Origin: Grimontia indica
Lineage (GTDB): Bacteria; Pseudomonadota; Gammaproteobacteria; Enterobacterales; Vibrionaceae
Reading direction: 5' to 3'
DNA: 64,000 nt
Assembly (NCBI RefSeq): GCF_000333895.2
Contig: NZ_ANFM02000016.1
Span: 62,001-126,000 of the forward strand
The translations under genes and the position numbers were made by a program. How positions within the stretch are numbered: the first letter of the stretch is position 1; every line of letters begins with the position of its first letter. A model generated the notes under the pieces. That model did not search any database. It saw nothing but the letters and a program-made list of their open reading frames with translations, and was not told the origin of the DNA. Below, in pieces: positions 1 to 9,267 of this stretch.

Positions 1-1
1 A

Positions 2-517
2 GAAGCCGGTCAGGAAGGTGCGAAGCTGACGTTCTATGTCACTGAAGGTGGCTCCGGTATGTTGGATCCAGTGCCTATGGGTACCGCGATTCAGGCAGAT
101 CTGAAAGCGGTGGGTCTTGATACTTCGATTGAAACTTACGAGTGGAATACCTTCCTTGGCAAAGTGAACCCTGGTCTGGAAGGCAAAGCCGACATGGCGG
201 AAATGGCTTGGATGACCAACGACCCTGATACCTTGCCATACCTGGCGCTTCGCACAGATGCATGGCCGGATAAAGGCGGTTTCAACTCGGGTTACTACTC
301 AAACCCTGAGGTCGACAAACTGCTTGAAGCTGCGCGTGAGGCAACTGACCAAAATGAGCGCGCGAAGCTATACCGCGAAATGCAGGAAATTGTGCAGGAA
401 GATGCGCCTTGGGTGTTTGTGGCGAACTGGAAACAGAATGCCGTCACCAATAATCAGGTGCAGGATTTCAAATTGCAGCCTTCGTTCTTCCTTATTCTCA
501 AGGATGTACAAAAATAA
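2..517 (+). CDS. Oligopeptide/dipeptide ABC transporter substrate-binding protein, 3' part
   Basis: Open from the left edge of the window, so the start is missing; 171 codons remain. The visible part is the C-terminal lobe of a family 5 extracellular solute-binding protein (DppA/OppA/NikA type). It contains a stretch ending in DMAEMAWMTNDPDTLPYLALR and a closing helix with a YREMQEIVQEDAPWVFVANW-like pattern, both typical of peptide-binding members. These proteins sit in the periplasm and deliver peptides or related ligands to the membrane permeases. Two permease domains and two ATPase domains follow on the same strand, so it is the binding protein of that transporter. A hairpin terminator directly after the stop probably lowers expression of the permeases relative to this protein. 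The ligand cannot be read from this fragment. Confidence 0.88.
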   Translation, partial: EAGQEGAKLTFYVTEGGSGMLDPVPMGTAIQADLKAVGLDTSIETYEWNTFLGKVNPGLEGKADMAEMAWMTNDPDTLPYLALRTDAWPDKGGFNSGYYSNPEVDKLLEAAREATDQNERAKLYREMQEIVQEDAPWVFVANWKQNAVTNNQVQDFKLQPSFFLILKDVQK

Positions 518-524
518 TAATCAG

Positions 525-556
525 GCACTCAGGTCTTTGGCCTGAGTGCTTTTTTC
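525..556 (+). terminator. Intra-operon attenuating terminator
   Basis: A 9 bp perfect stem (GCACTCAGG/CCTGAGTGC) with a 7 nt loop is followed by six T. It lies between the binding-protein gene and the permease gene, whose start is only about 30 nt away. That is the usual arrangement for making more binding protein than membrane components. Confidence 0.8.
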
Positions 557-587
557 CTGTTGATGAACGCAGAAAGGAGCACTGCGC

Positions 588-1535
588 GTGGGTAACTATT
601 TTCTTCGACGATTGCTGTCCGCGATCCCGGTGCTTCTCGGGATAACGGTTATCGTCTTTCTCATCATGTCGATGATTCCCGGCGACCCGGCAACGGCCAT
701 TTTGGGCGCATACGCAACGCCGGATAATGTCGCCAAAATCAATAAAGACCTTGGTCTCGACCAGCCTTTGGTCAGCCAGTACTTTATCTGGTTGTCGAAC
801 ATGCTACAGGGTGACTTTGGCCGTTCCTATTCGCTCAACCGTCCTGTGCTTGACGAGGTGTTGGAGCGTTTCAATGCCACGCTGATTCTGGCGGGTGTCT
901 CCTTTGTGTTGTGTTCTTTGCTTGGCATCATCGCTGGTGTGGTGTCTGCGGCACGCCAGTTTTCGTTGACGGATAAAGGCATCACTCTGGTGGTATTGCT
1001 TGGTATTTCTATTCCATCCTTTTTCCTCGGCATGATGATGATCCTGCTGTTTGCCATCAATCTGCGTTGGTTGCCGGTTTCCGGTATGTATGCGATCTAC
1101 GGCGGTGGCGACTTGCCGGACTTGCTCAAACATTTGGTGATGCCTGCCCTGGCGTTGGCGTCTGTGGCGACGGGGGTTATCGCCCGTCTTTCACGCTCTG
1201 CCATGCTCGAAGTATTGAGACAAGATTACATCCGCACTGCCCGTGCCAAAGGCGTACATGAGCGTCAGGTGGTTTGGAAACATGGACTGAAAGCGGCCAT
1301 GGTCAGCATTATTCCGGTGCTCGGTATTCAGGCGGGCTTTGTGCTTTCAGGCGCGGTCTATATCGAGATGGTCTTTCAGTGGCCCGGCGTTGGAAAAATG
1401 CTGGTGGAAGCGATCCTCAAACGCGACATTTTGCTTGTGCAGGGCGGGGTAGTGTTTGTGGCTTCTTGTTACGTGCTGTTCAACATTGCGGTAGACATGC
1501 TGCAAAGTTGGCTCGACCCGAGGATCAAAGCATGA
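588..1535 (+). CDS. Peptide ABC transporter permease, DppB-like
   Basis: A 315-residue inner-membrane permease of the DppB/OppB family. It starts MGNYFLRRLLSAIPVLLGIT, the usual first membrane segment, and carries the family motif IPGDPA near residue 31. The cytoplasmic EAA-type loop is around residues 210-235 (RTARAKGVHERQV). About six membrane segments are visible and the length is normal. The start codon is GTG with AAGGAG 8 nt upstream. The stop TGA overlaps the ATG of the next gene (ATGA), which implies translational coupling. It pairs with the permease half of the next protein to form the channel. Confidence 0.92.
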   Translation: MGNYFLRRLLSAIPVLLGITVIVFLIMSMIPGDPATAILGAYATPDNVAKINKDLGLDQPLVSQYFIWLSNMLQGDFGRSYSLNRPVLDEVLERFNATLILAGVSFVLCSLLGIIAGVVSAARQFSLTDKGITLVVLLGISIPSFFLGMMMILLFAINLRWLPVSGMYAIYGGGDLPDLLKHLVMPALALASVATGVIARLSRSAMLEVLRQDYIRTARAKGVHERQVVWKHGLKAAMVSIIPVLGIQAGFVLSGAVYIEMVFQWPGVGKMLVEAILKRDILLVQGGVVFVASCYVLFNIAVDMLQSWLDPRIKA

Positions 1536-3409
1536 TGGCATTTTTGAAACTTCTGGTTCGAAACCGACTGGCAGCCTTTGGCGGCATTGTGATGTCGATG
1601 ATTGTCTTTCTTGTATTGATCACGCCACTGTTGGGGCTTCAAGACCCCGCCGTGACAGACACTGCCAACCGCTTTTTACGCCCTTTCAGTGATGGCCACT
1701 TGTTAGGGACTGATCATTTGGGTCGTGATTTGTTATCCCGCTTGCTTTGGGGAACCCAATTGAGTCTCGCCGTTGGCTTTGCAGCAGCGCTCATTGCTGC
1801 GTTGATTGGTTCAGCGATTGGCATTATCGCAGGCTATTACGGTGGTCGCGTTGATAATCTCTTTATGCGCTGTATCGATGTGTTGATGGCCTTCCCGTAT
1901 ATTTTGTTGGCATTGGCGATTGTCGCAGCGCTGGGCCCCGGCTTGCTGAACGCTTTGATCGCGGTCGCGGCGGTCAATATCCCCTTCTTTGCGAGAAACA
2001 TCCGCGGTGTGACCGTCTCGCTGGCACAACGTGAATTTGTTGAAGCAGCCAAGCTTTGTGGCATGTCCGACCGACGCATTATCTGGTCTGAGATTGTGCC
2101 TAATGTCGTTCCTGTCATTGTTATTGCGATGTCTACCACGATTGGCTGGATGATTCTGGAAACGGCGGGACTGTCGTTTCTGGGCTTGGGCTCCCAGCCG
2201 CCGCAAGCAGATTTGGGATCTATGTTAGGCGAAGCGAGAAATTCGTTGATCACTGATCCCCATGCGAGTGTGGTACCGGGCATCATGATTTTCCTTATCG
2301 TGATGAGCATTAACCTCTTGGGCGATGGTGTGCGTGATGCGCTGGATCCAAGATTGAAATCAGGCGCACTCACCCGTCCTCAACCCGCCACCAAAGTGAG
2401 CGATGAGTTCCATTCTGTCGAAGCAAGTGAAACAAATCATTCGGTACTAAAAGTCGACAAACTGGAGACACAATTTCACATCAACCACCGTGTCTATAAG
2501 GCCGTGAATCAGGTGTCATTTGAGATCGCACCGGGTGAGTGTCTGGGATTGATTGGTGAAAGTGGCTCAGGGAAATCGGTGACGGCACTTTCTGTGATGG
2601 GATTGGTCGCCTCGCCACCCGGGGTGATTTGTGGCGGTGATATCCGTTTTAAAGACGAATCCCTGATTGGGGCAAGTTACGAAACCCTTCGAAGCCTGCG
2701 TGGTAAGGATGTGGCATACATCTTCCAGGATCCGTTGGCGACCTTGCATCCGCTCTATCGTGTCGGCGAACAAATGATGGAAGCGATTTTAGTGCACGAA
2801 AAATTGCCTGCGAGTGAAGCGAGGCAGCGTGCGATTTCTTTACTGGATGCGGTACATATTCCCAACGCTGAAGAACGGATGAAGGCATTTCCCCATGAGC
2901 TCTCCGGTGGCATGCGTCAACGTGTGGCGATTGCGATGGCTCTGGTGAATAACCCTTCACTCATCATCGCTGATGAACCGACGACAGCGCTCGATGTGAC
3001 GGTACAGGGGCAAATTCTTGCACTGTTGGACGAGCTTCGACGTACCCGAAATGTCTCGGTGTTGTTTATTACCCATGACTTTGGGGTAGTGGCACAGCTT
3101 TGTGATCGGGTGGCGGTTATGTATGCCGGAAAGATTGTGGAAACTGGGCCGACCGAGTCTGTGCTGGATTCTCCGGCTCACCCATATACGAAAAAGCTGA
3201 TTGCCTGTGTGCCTGAGCTTGGACGAGGAAAAGGAGATTTGGAAGCGATTCCTGGACTACCACCTGTGGTGGACAAACTGCCGCAAGGCTGTGCGTTTGC
3301 CGCAAGGTGCAGTAGAGCCAAAGACAATTGCCAAACCGGTGAAGTAGCAAGAAGCGAAGCGTCAGGACGCATGGTGCTGTGTCATTATCCAGAAGAGAGG
3401 TTGGCATGA
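1532..3409 (+). CDS. Fused DppC-like permease and DppD-like ATPase
   Basis: A 625-residue protein joins two usually separate subunits. Residues about 1-285 are a DppC/OppC permease (LLGTDHLGRDLLSRLLWG near the N terminus, EAA loop EAAKLCGMSDRRIIWSEIVP). After a polar linker of about 25 residues, residues about 310-625 are a DppD/OppD ATPase with Walker A GESGSGKS, signature LSGGMRQR, Walker B IIADEPTT and H-loop ITHD. The C terminus has the cysteine-rich tail usual for peptide-transporter ATPases (CAFAARCSRAKDNC). I start it at the ATG overlapping the previous stop; the longer open frame upstream only shadows the DppB gene. No stop or frameshift separates the halves, so this looks like a genuine fusion. 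Confidence 0.88.
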   Translation: MMAFLKLLVRNRLAAFGGIVMSMIVFLVLITPLLGLQDPAVTDTANRFLRPFSDGHLLGTDHLGRDLLSRLLWGTQLSLAVGFAAALIAALIGSAIGIIAGYYGGRVDNLFMRCIDVLMAFPYILLALAIVAALGPGLLNALIAVAAVNIPFFARNIRGVTVSLAQREFVEAAKLCGMSDRRIIWSEIVPNVVPVIVIAMSTTIGWMILETAGLSFLGLGSQPPQADLGSMLGEARNSLITDPHASVVPGIMIFLIVMSINLLGDGVRDALDPRLKSGALTRPQPATKVSDEFHSVEASETNHSVLKVDKLETQFHINHRVYKAVNQVSFEIAPGECLGLIGESGSGKSVTALSVMGLVASPPGVICGGDIRFKDESLIGASYETLRSLRGKDVAYIFQDPLATLHPLYRVGEQMMEAILVHEKLPASEARQRAISLLDAVHIPNAEERMKAFPHELSGGMRQRVAIAMALVNNPSLIIADEPTTALDVTVQGQILALLDELRRTRNVSVLFITHDFGVVAQLCDRVAVMYAGKIVETGPTESVLDSPAHPYTKKLIACVPELGRGKGDLEAIPGLPPVVDKLPQGCAFAARCSRAKDNCQTGEVARSEASGRMVLCHYPEERLA

Positions 3410-4359
3410 CGGCGGCTCTACAAATTCAAAGATTGAAGAAAACGTACTTTTTTAAGAAACCTCTTTTTGCACCAGCATTTCCGGGTGTAAAAGCGGTACA
3501 GACGATTAATCTTGATGTGCAGCAAGGAGAGACTCTGGGCATCGTCGGCGAATCTGGTTGCGGAAAGTCGACGTTGGCAAGAATGCTGGTGGGATTGACG
3601 ACACCGACCGAAGGCCGGGTGTTGGTTGAAGGGGAAGTGTTGTCACCGGATCGCCCCGAAGAAAATGGGAAACGTATTCAATATGTCTTTCAGGATCCTA
3701 TCAGTAGCCTTAACCCTAGAAAAACCATTCGTCAGTTAATGGAAGTTCCGCTTATTTATCTGCACGGTATGGACAAACCAACGCGGGATGAACGTATTGC
3801 CGAGATCTTTTCGCAGGTTGGGCTTCGAGAGGAGTTTTTGGCACGTTACCCCCACGAGTTTTCGGGTGGTCAGGCGCAGCGTATAGGTATTGCACGGGCG
3901 TTAGCAGCGAATGCCAGAATATTGGTGCTTGATGAACCCGTCTCCGCACTGGATGTGTCTGTGCAGGCACAGGTATTGAACCTGTTGGCAGAACTGAAGC
4001 AAACACTATCTCTCACTTACCTGTTTATCAGTCATGATCTGGCAGTGGTAGAAGCGGTGAGCGACAGAGTCGCAGTGATGTATTTTGGTTCACTGGTTGA
4101 GCTTGCACCTGCTGAAAGGATTTTCAATTCTCCAAAACATCCGTACACTCAGTTATTAGCTAACAGTGCGCCTGTTGTTGGGAGGCCGTTACAGGTACCC
4201 ACACAACATGCAGAACTGCCAGACCCGCTCAATCCACCTCAAGGTTGTGCATTCGCGGGTCGATGTCCCAATGCACAATCTGAGTGCCTTGCTGCTTCGC
4301 CGCCGCTGACACAAATTAAGGAGAATGAATTTGTCGCCTGCTACTTCCCGCTCGAATGA
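3406..4359 (+). CDS. Peptide ABC transporter ATPase, DppF-like
   Basis: A 317-residue ATPase of the DppF/OppF group. It has Walker A GESGCGKS, signature FSGGQAQR, Walker B LVLDEPVSALD and H-loop ISHD. The C-terminal segment is again the cysteine-containing oligopeptide-transporter tail (CAFAGRCPNAQSEC). It would form a heterodimer with the ATPase half of the fused upstream protein. The chosen ATG overlaps the upstream TGA and has GAGAGG about 6 nt before it. A longer reading starting 27 nt upstream has no better ribosome site. The regulator gene that follows overlaps its 3' end by about 35 nt. Confidence 0.92.
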   Translation: MTAALQIQRLKKTYFFKKPLFAPAFPGVKAVQTINLDVQQGETLGIVGESGCGKSTLARMLVGLTTPTEGRVLVEGEVLSPDRPEENGKRIQYVFQDPISSLNPRKTIRQLMEVPLIYLHGMDKPTRDERIAEIFSQVGLREEFLARYPHEFSGGQAQRIGIARALAANARILVLDEPVSALDVSVQAQVLNLLAELKQTLSLTYLFISHDLAVVEAVSDRVAVMYFGSLVELAPAERIFNSPKHPYTQLLANSAPVVGRPLQVPTQHAELPDPLNPPQGCAFAGRCPNAQSECLAASPPLTQIKENEFVACYFPLE

Positions 4360-5116
4360 CCCAACTCCTTCTGCAAAAATGCGTCGTCCCTATAAAGTAG
4401 CGGACGCCATTAAAACCTGGATTGTCGAACAGGGACTAAAGCCAGGAGATAAACTGCCCCATGAGCAAACACTGATGGAGCTGTTTGGCATGTCTAAAGG
4501 CACAATTCGCGAAACCATGCGGGTGCTAGAAGCGCAAGGTCTCATTGTGACGCGAACGGGTCCAAAGGGCGGGGCGTTTATCAATGCCGTGTCTGAAGCG
4601 ATGGCAAGCAGCCTGCTGAGCAACTACTTCTTCTTTAACGAACTCTCTGTCAAAGACATCTATCAGTTACGCTGCCTGTTAGAGCCGGAACTTGTCGCTT
4701 CACTGGCAGGACGTCTTTCAGAAGAAGATCTGGCAAGGCTTGAAGCGAATATTCAAAAGTACGCCCAACCCGCGCTCAATGCCGAAGTTGAGCGCGCGCA
4801 GCATATCGACTCTCTCCAGTTCCACATCATTCTGGCTGAGCTTGCCGGAAATGAATTATTGGGCTTTATCATCCGTTTTATGGCTCGTATGCTCGCTGAT
4901 CTCACGGTCAACAGACACCTTTATGAACCTCATAATCATGAGCTTTGGGAGCAAGGCTTTAATCACCAGAGAGATTTGATTCTGGCCTTGAAAGAGGGAC
5001 GCTCTGGGGATGCCCGCAATATTATGCGTGAACATATGGAAGTAGCTCAGAAGCTGATGGAAGCGCAGGAAGTCGAAATGACTCGCAGGTTCATGCTTCA
5101 CGCTCCCCAGCAATAA
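4325..5116 (+). CDS. GntR-family transcriptional regulator, FadR/FCD type
   Basis: A protein of about 263 residues with an N-terminal winged helix (residues about 22-85, including LPHEQTLMELFGMSKGTIRETMRVLE) and a C-terminal FCD ligand/metal-binding domain. In the latter, FHIILAELAGN and NHQRDLILALKEG supply the usual histidine positions. It overlaps the 3' end of the DppF-like gene and so is co-transcribed with the transporter it probably controls. The start is uncertain. AAGGAG ends only one base before the ATG at 4325, whereas an in-frame TTG at 4331 has ideal 7 nt spacing, so translation may begin there. Members of this subfamily usually sense carboxylic acids or sugar acids; the ligand is not deducible here. 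Confidence 0.87.
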   Translation: MNLSPATSRSNDPTPSAKMRRPYKVADAIKTWIVEQGLKPGDKLPHEQTLMELFGMSKGTIRETMRVLEAQGLIVTRTGPKGGAFINAVSEAMASSLLSNYFFFNELSVKDIYQLRCLLEPELVASLAGRLSEEDLARLEANIQKYAQPALNAEVERAQHIDSLQFHIILAELAGNELLGFIIRFMARMLADLTVNRHLYEPHNHELWEQGFNHQRDLILALKEGRSGDARNIMREHMEVAQKLMEAQEVEMTRRFMLHAPQQ

Positions 5117-5269
5117 GTCACCCTCTCATTCTTGCCGCATGAGATGCCATTACTGATCAACTTTCAGTGATCCGTGATTGGCACGTTTCTGTATTGAAAA
5201 TCATAATTTTAATGCAGAGAAACCACTCTGCATTTGCTGCTAAAACGTGGCAGTTGTGAGGGAATGGCG

Positions 5270-5545
5270 ATGAAAAATGAACTCAACCCAGCGAAGTTAC
5301 TGGCCGCTTTTGAAGTGGTAATGGAAAAAGGCGAAGACACCGAATTTGGTAAGATTTATGAAGGTGTGGAAGCATCGACAGACTATGACGGTTACAACGT
5401 CTATCTAAGGGGTAATGGCGTCGAACTGCATATCGGGTTCCACAACACCTATGATTTGAAATACGACCAAGCCCACCTGAGAGACAGTTTTCTGAAAAAG
5501 GTCGAGGCTTTAGTGACAGATAAAGTCGTTGATGACCACCATTAA
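5270..5545 (+). CDS. DUF3081-like small protein
   Basis: A 91-residue cytoplasmic protein without membrane segments or signal. The central part (DYDGYNVYLRGNGVELHIGFHN) resembles the vibrio/shewanella family DUF3081, whose function is unknown; this assignment is from memory. I place the start at the second of two close ATG codons because GAGGGA lies 6 nt upstream; an ATG 6 nt earlier is also possible. A hairpin terminator follows the stop immediately. It stands alone between the transporter regulator and a convergent acyltransferase. Confidence 0.72.
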   Translation: MKNELNPAKLLAAFEVVMEKGEDTEFGKIYEGVEASTDYDGYNVYLRGNGVELHIGFHNTYDLKYDQAHLRDSFLKKVEALVTDKVVDDHH

Positions 5546-5547
5546 AA

Positions 5548-5570
5548 AGCCCGGAATCTCCGGGCTATCT
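5548..5570. terminator. Bidirectional terminator between convergent genes
   Basis: Stem AGCCCGG/CCGGGCT with a 5 nt loop. The five A to its left give a good U-run for the minus-strand acyltransferase; the right flank (atctttta) is weaker for the plus strand. Confidence 0.75.
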
Positions 5571-5571
5571 T

Positions 5572-6642
5572 TTACTTAGTGGTTTCTGCTGGCGCCAGCG
5601 CTTTTCTTTTTCCTTGCGTCATTTCCACCAGAAATCGCGTCAACGGTGTCTTCTCTAAGCACCACACCAAGCCCAGTGAGAGCAAAATAGTCAAAGGTGC
5701 CACAAGCATGTCTTTCACTGGTCCTTCAATCGCGTACATGCCGAACAGATTAAACAGCAAGATCAACGGCACGAAATGCGCGACATACACACCCAAAACA
5801 CGCTTGCTAAGGGCAAAGGTGAGTGGCGTGTTGCCCAGATTCGGGTGATTCAGTAAAAGGGCAAACAATCCTAGCGCCATCACCGGTGTGCCTATCAGGA
5901 AGTCATGATTGGCCATCCACACATCGTATCGAGACAGGTTAACGCCTTCTGCTAAACAGAGCGCCATGCCGCCAATCGTCATTGTCCAAGCCGCTTTGTT
6001 GGAGAAGCGGATATTGCGACGTCGCATTTCAAATCCAGCGGTGACCATCAATAAGCTGAAAAAGGGTCCATTGCGGGTGAAGATAGGTGCTTCCCCTTCC
6101 ATAATAGGTTGGTAGCTACCCGCACCCAGCCCCCAAACATACAGACCGAGTGCCAGAGGCATGATAAGGCCTTGCTGGTTCTTTTTAATCAGCAAAGCGA
6201 GTATACCAAGCGCAGAAAGCAGCCCCGGGATATACCAAAGATGCACCAAGCCCCCTTCAAACAGCGTGTTGAGGGGAGCTTGAAGTAGATAGTTCCAGTA
6301 TCCAGTGCGCTCTGTGAGATAGCCTTCTGTTATGGCAACATCCAACCGGAAAGGCATCGCAAGATAAATCAGGCTCCACGCCAACCAAATCATCATCAGT
6401 GGCTTGGCATAGTGCATAAAAGTGCGGGTTGGGGTTTCTGTCATTTTAGGTTGGACAAAGTAACCCGTCAGAACAAAAAAGAAAGGAACGGCGAAACGGC
6501 AGATTTGGTTAATTACATCGGACAGTGTGTTGATGCCTTCGCTATAAGTATCCCCACGAAGAGGGCCAGCGTGGATGATGACAACGGCCAGAATAGCCAA
6601 TAAACGACCCATCTCTAATGAAGGGATACGGGCGTTGGACAT
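5572..6642 (-). CDS. Membrane acyltransferase, Acyltransferase_3 family
   Basis: A 356-residue polytopic membrane protein with about ten hydrophobic segments. The N terminus has RLLAILAVVIIHA, the first-helix motif of acyltransferase family 3 with its conserved histidine. The motif VPFFFVLTGYF follows, and HLWYIPGLL is a typical mid-protein signature. Such enzymes O-acylate sugars, lipids or exopolysaccharides at the inner membrane; the acceptor here is unknown. GAGGAG precedes the ATG by about 6 nt. No glycan-synthesis genes are adjacent, so it appears to be a single-gene unit ending at the shared terminator. Confidence 0.88.
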   Translation of the reverse strand: MSNARIPSLEMGRLLAILAVVIIHAGPLRGDTYSEGINTLSDVINQICRFAVPFFFVLTGYFVQPKMTETPTRTFMHYAKPLMMIWLAWSLIYLAMPFRLDVAITEGYLTERTGYWNYLLQAPLNTLFEGGLVHLWYIPGLLSALGILALLIKKNQQGLIMPLALGLYVWGLGAGSYQPIMEGEAPIFTRNGPFFSLLMVTAGFEMRRRNIRFSNKAAWTMTIGGMALCLAEGVNLSRYDVWMANHDFLIGTPVMALGLFALLLNHPNLGNTPLTFALSKRVLGVYVAHFVPLILLFNLFGMYAIEGPVKDMLVAPLTILLSLGLVWCLEKTPLTRFLVEMTQGKRKALAPAETTK

Positions 6643-7108
6643 GTGGTCTCCTCAAATTGCACAGCGTGCACAAGTAGAAAAAGCAGAGTGAACGCGAACT
6701 ATATGTAATTTTCGTCCTTAATCTGAGGCGTGATTCTCGAATATGCGAAGACGGGAATTAAAAGCGTTGCAAATTGTAAGTGATTGGTTGAAAAAGCATC
6801 GGCAAATCTCCACTTAGAAAAGCCAAACCTAATCACGCATTCGGGTCTACCCTGTATAGTCGAACGACCCTATTCCTGTGGGAAGCGATTTCTCATGAAG
6901 GGTGTTTGGATATTCTGAGCTTGCCGAAACTGCAGAAGGCAAGCACTAGAAGCGAGGAAAGTGGCACCAAGATGCGCAGAAATGTATCGAATCGGCTATC
7001 AGTGAAAACTTATCTGATATCACTGTGTTCTACATGTTTCTTTACGCGACGACGCCTGCTATACTCCCGGCCCTGATATAAGCCAGTAATTGTTTATAGA
7101 GACGAACA
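6643..7108. other. 466 bp gene-free region with the EF-G2 promoter
   Basis: No convincing open frame. It holds the start region of the acyltransferase on the minus strand, a 7 bp inverted repeat (GCTTGCC/GGCAAGC, 6919-6944), and the EF-G2 promoter near its right end. The middle is otherwise featureless to the eye. Confidence 0.6.
7057..7065 (+). promoter_or_regulatory. Extended -10 promoter of EF-G2
   Basis: TGCTATACT matches an extended -10 element (TGnTATACT). No good -35 is present at 17 bp, which fits extended -10 dependence. It lies about 44 nt before the fusA2 start codon. Confidence 0.5.
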
Positions 7109-9196
7109 ATGACAGATCTAAGTAAATACAGAAACATTGGTATTTTCGCGCACGTTGATGCGGGTAAAACCACTACTACCGAGCGTATCCTGAAGCTAAC
7201 CGGTCAAATCCACAAGACTGGTGAGGTTCATGATGGTGAATCGACTACTGACTTCATGGAACAGGAAGCTGAGCGTGGTATTACTATCCAGTCTGCAGCT
7301 GTAAGCTGTTTCTGGAAAGACCACCGCTTCAACGTTATCGATACTCCGGGACACGTTGATTTCACCGTTGAAGTTTACCGTTCTCTGAAAGTACTTGATG
7401 GCGGTATCGGTGTTTTCTGTGGTTCTGGCGGTGTTGAGCCTCAGTCAGAAACCAACTGGCGTTACGCTAACGAATCAGAAGTTGCACGTATCATCTTTGT
7501 AAACAAGCTGGACCGTATGGGTGCAGACTTCTTCAACGTTGTTGAGCAAGTTAAAAACGTTCTGGGTGCAAACCCAGTAGTGATGACTCTGCCAATCGGT
7601 CGTGAAGATGAGTTCGTAGGTGTTGTAGACATTCTGAACCGTCAAGCATACGTTTGGGATGACACTGGTCTGCCAGAAAACTACGAAATCAAAGAAGTTC
7701 CAGAAGATATGCTGGAGCAAATGGAAGAATATCGTGAGATGATGATCGAAACTGCTGTTGAGCAAGACGATGATCTGATGATGGCTTACATGGACGGCGA
7801 AGAGCCTTCTATCGAAGACATCAAGCGCTGCCTGCGTAAAGGTACTCGCGACTGTTCATTCTTCCCAACTTTCTGTGGTTCTGCATTCAAGAACAAAGGT
7901 ATGCAGTTGGTACTGGACGCAGTTGTAGATTACCTGCCGTCTCCAACAGAAGTTGACCCACAGCCGCTGACTGACAAAGAAACTGGTGAGCCAACTGGTG
8001 AAGTTGCAACTGTTTCTGCTGACGAGCCACTGCGCGCACTGGCGTTCAAAATCATGGACGACCGTTTCGGTGCCCTGACCTTTATCCGTATTTACTCAGG
8101 CGTTATGAAGAAGGGTGACACCATCCTGAACGCAGCGACGGGTAAAACTGAGCGTATCGGCCGTATGGTTGAGATGCAAGCAGACGAGCGTAACGAGCTG
8201 ACCTCTGCGCAAGCGGGTGACATCATCGCTGTTGTTGGTATGAAGAACGTTCAAACTGGTCACACTCTGTGTGATGTTAAGCACGAATGTACGCTTGAGC
8301 CAATGATCTTCCCAGTACCAGTAATCTCTATCGCTGTGTCTCCTAAGGACAAAGGCGGTTCTGAGAAAATGGGTATCGCGATCGGTAAGATGGTTGCAGA
8401 AGATCCATCATTCCAAGTTGAGACTGACGAAGATTCTGGCGAAACCATCCTGAAAGGTATGGGTGAACTTCACCTGGATATCAAAGTTGACATCCTGAAG
8501 CGTACTTACGGTGTAGACCTGATCGTTGGTCAACCACAGGTTGCTTACCGTGAAACTATCACTCAGCCAGTTGAAGACAGCTTCACTCACAAGAAGCAGT
8601 CTGGTGGTTCTGGTCAGTTCGGTAAGATCGACTACCGTATCAAGCCAGGTGAGCCAAACTCAGGCTTCACTTTCACTTCTACTGTTGTTGGTGGTAACGT
8701 TCCTAAGGAATTCTGGCCAGCAATCGAGAAAGGCTTCGCGGGCATGATGGAAACGGGTGTTCTGGCTGGCTTCCCAACGCTGGACGTTGAAGTTGAGCTG
8801 TTCGACGGTGGCTTCCACGCAGTTGACTCATCAGCAATCGCGTTCGAAATCGCAGCGAAAGGTGCATTCCGTCAATCTATGCCAAAAGCTGGTCCACAGC
8901 TTCTTGAGCCAATCATGAAAGTTGACGTATTCACTCCAGAAGATCACGTTGGTGACGTAATCGGTGACCTGAACCGTCGTCGTGGTATGATCAAAGACCA
9001 ACAAGCTGGCGCAACTGGCGTTCGCATCAAGGGTGATGTACCACTGTCAGAAATGTTCGGTTACATCGGTACCCTGCGTACTATGACTTCAGGTCGTGGT
9101 CAGTTCTCTATGGAGTTCGCACACTACGCACCATGTCCAGCAAACGTTGCTGAGAAAGTTATCGCTGAAGTTAAAGAGCGTAACGCTAAGAAGTAA
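7109..9196 (+). CDS. fusA2: Elongation factor G 2
   Basis: A 695-residue translational GTPase covering all five EF-G domains. G1 is AHVDAGKTT (residues 14-22), G2 includes [10 protein letters not shown]3 is DTPGHVDF, and G4 is NKLD. Domain IV contains [10 protein letters not shown] and the C terminus has the usual [11 protein letters not shown]. It opens [17 protein letters not shown], which matches the vibrio second EF-G rather than the str-operon copy (which begins with an ARTTP-like sequence). It is monocistronic with its own promoter and a strong terminator. Codon choice looks highly biased (GGT, CGT, GAA, CTG, AAC), suggesting high expression. EF-G2 proteins have been linked to translocation or ribosome recycling; which applies here is not shown by the sequence. 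Confidence 0.95.
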   Translation: MTDLSKYRNIGIFAHVDAGKTTTTERILKLTGQIHKTGEVHDGESTTDFMEQEAERGITIQSAAVSCFWKDHRFNVIDTPGHVDFTVEVYRSLKVLDGGIGVFCGSGGVEPQSETNWRYANESEVARIIFVNKLDRMGADFFNVVEQVKNVLGANPVVMTLPIGREDEFVGVVDILNRQAYVWDDTGLPENYEIKEVPEDMLEQMEEYREMMIETAVEQDDDLMMAYMDGEEPSIEDIKRCLRKGTRDCSFFPTFCGSAFKNKGMQLVLDAVVDYLPSPTEVDPQPLTDKETGEPTGEVATVSADEPLRALAFKIMDDRFGALTFIRIYSGVMKKGDTILNAATGKTERIGRMVEMQADERNELTSAQAGDIIAVVGMKNVQTGHTLCDVKHECTLEPMIFPVPVISIAVSPKDKGGSEKMGIAIGKMVAEDPSFQVETDEDSGETILKGMGELHLDIKVDILKRTYGVDLIVGQPQVAYRETITQPVEDSFTHKKQSGGSGQFGKIDYRIKPGEPNSGFTFTSTVVGGNVPKEFWPAIEKGFAGMMETGVLAGFPTLDVEVELFDGGFHAVDSSAIAFEIAAKGAFRQSMPKAGPQLLEPIMKVDVFTPEDHVGDVIGDLNRRRGMIKDQQAGATGVRIKGDVPLSEMFGYIGTLRTMTSGRGQFSMEFAHYAPCPANVAEKVIAEVKERNAKK

Positions 9197-9217
9197 TTCT
9201 TAACGACTTTCTAAAAG

Positions 9218-9248
9218 AAAACCCCGCAGCTTGCTGCGGGGTTTTTGT
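9218..9248 (+). terminator. Terminator of EF-G2
   Basis: A 10 bp stem (ACCCCGCAGC/GCTGCGGGGT) with a TT centre is followed by a T-rich run; the A-run on the left side may also serve the convergent DUF302 gene. Confidence 0.9.
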
Positions 9249-9267
9249 TTGCCTGAAGAACGCCTTT

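Noticed and set aside
1274-1531. A long in-frame extension in front of the permease-ATPase fusion
   Set aside because: It shadows the DppB gene in another frame, has no ribosome site and no membrane-protein character; the ATG overlapping the DppB stop is far better.
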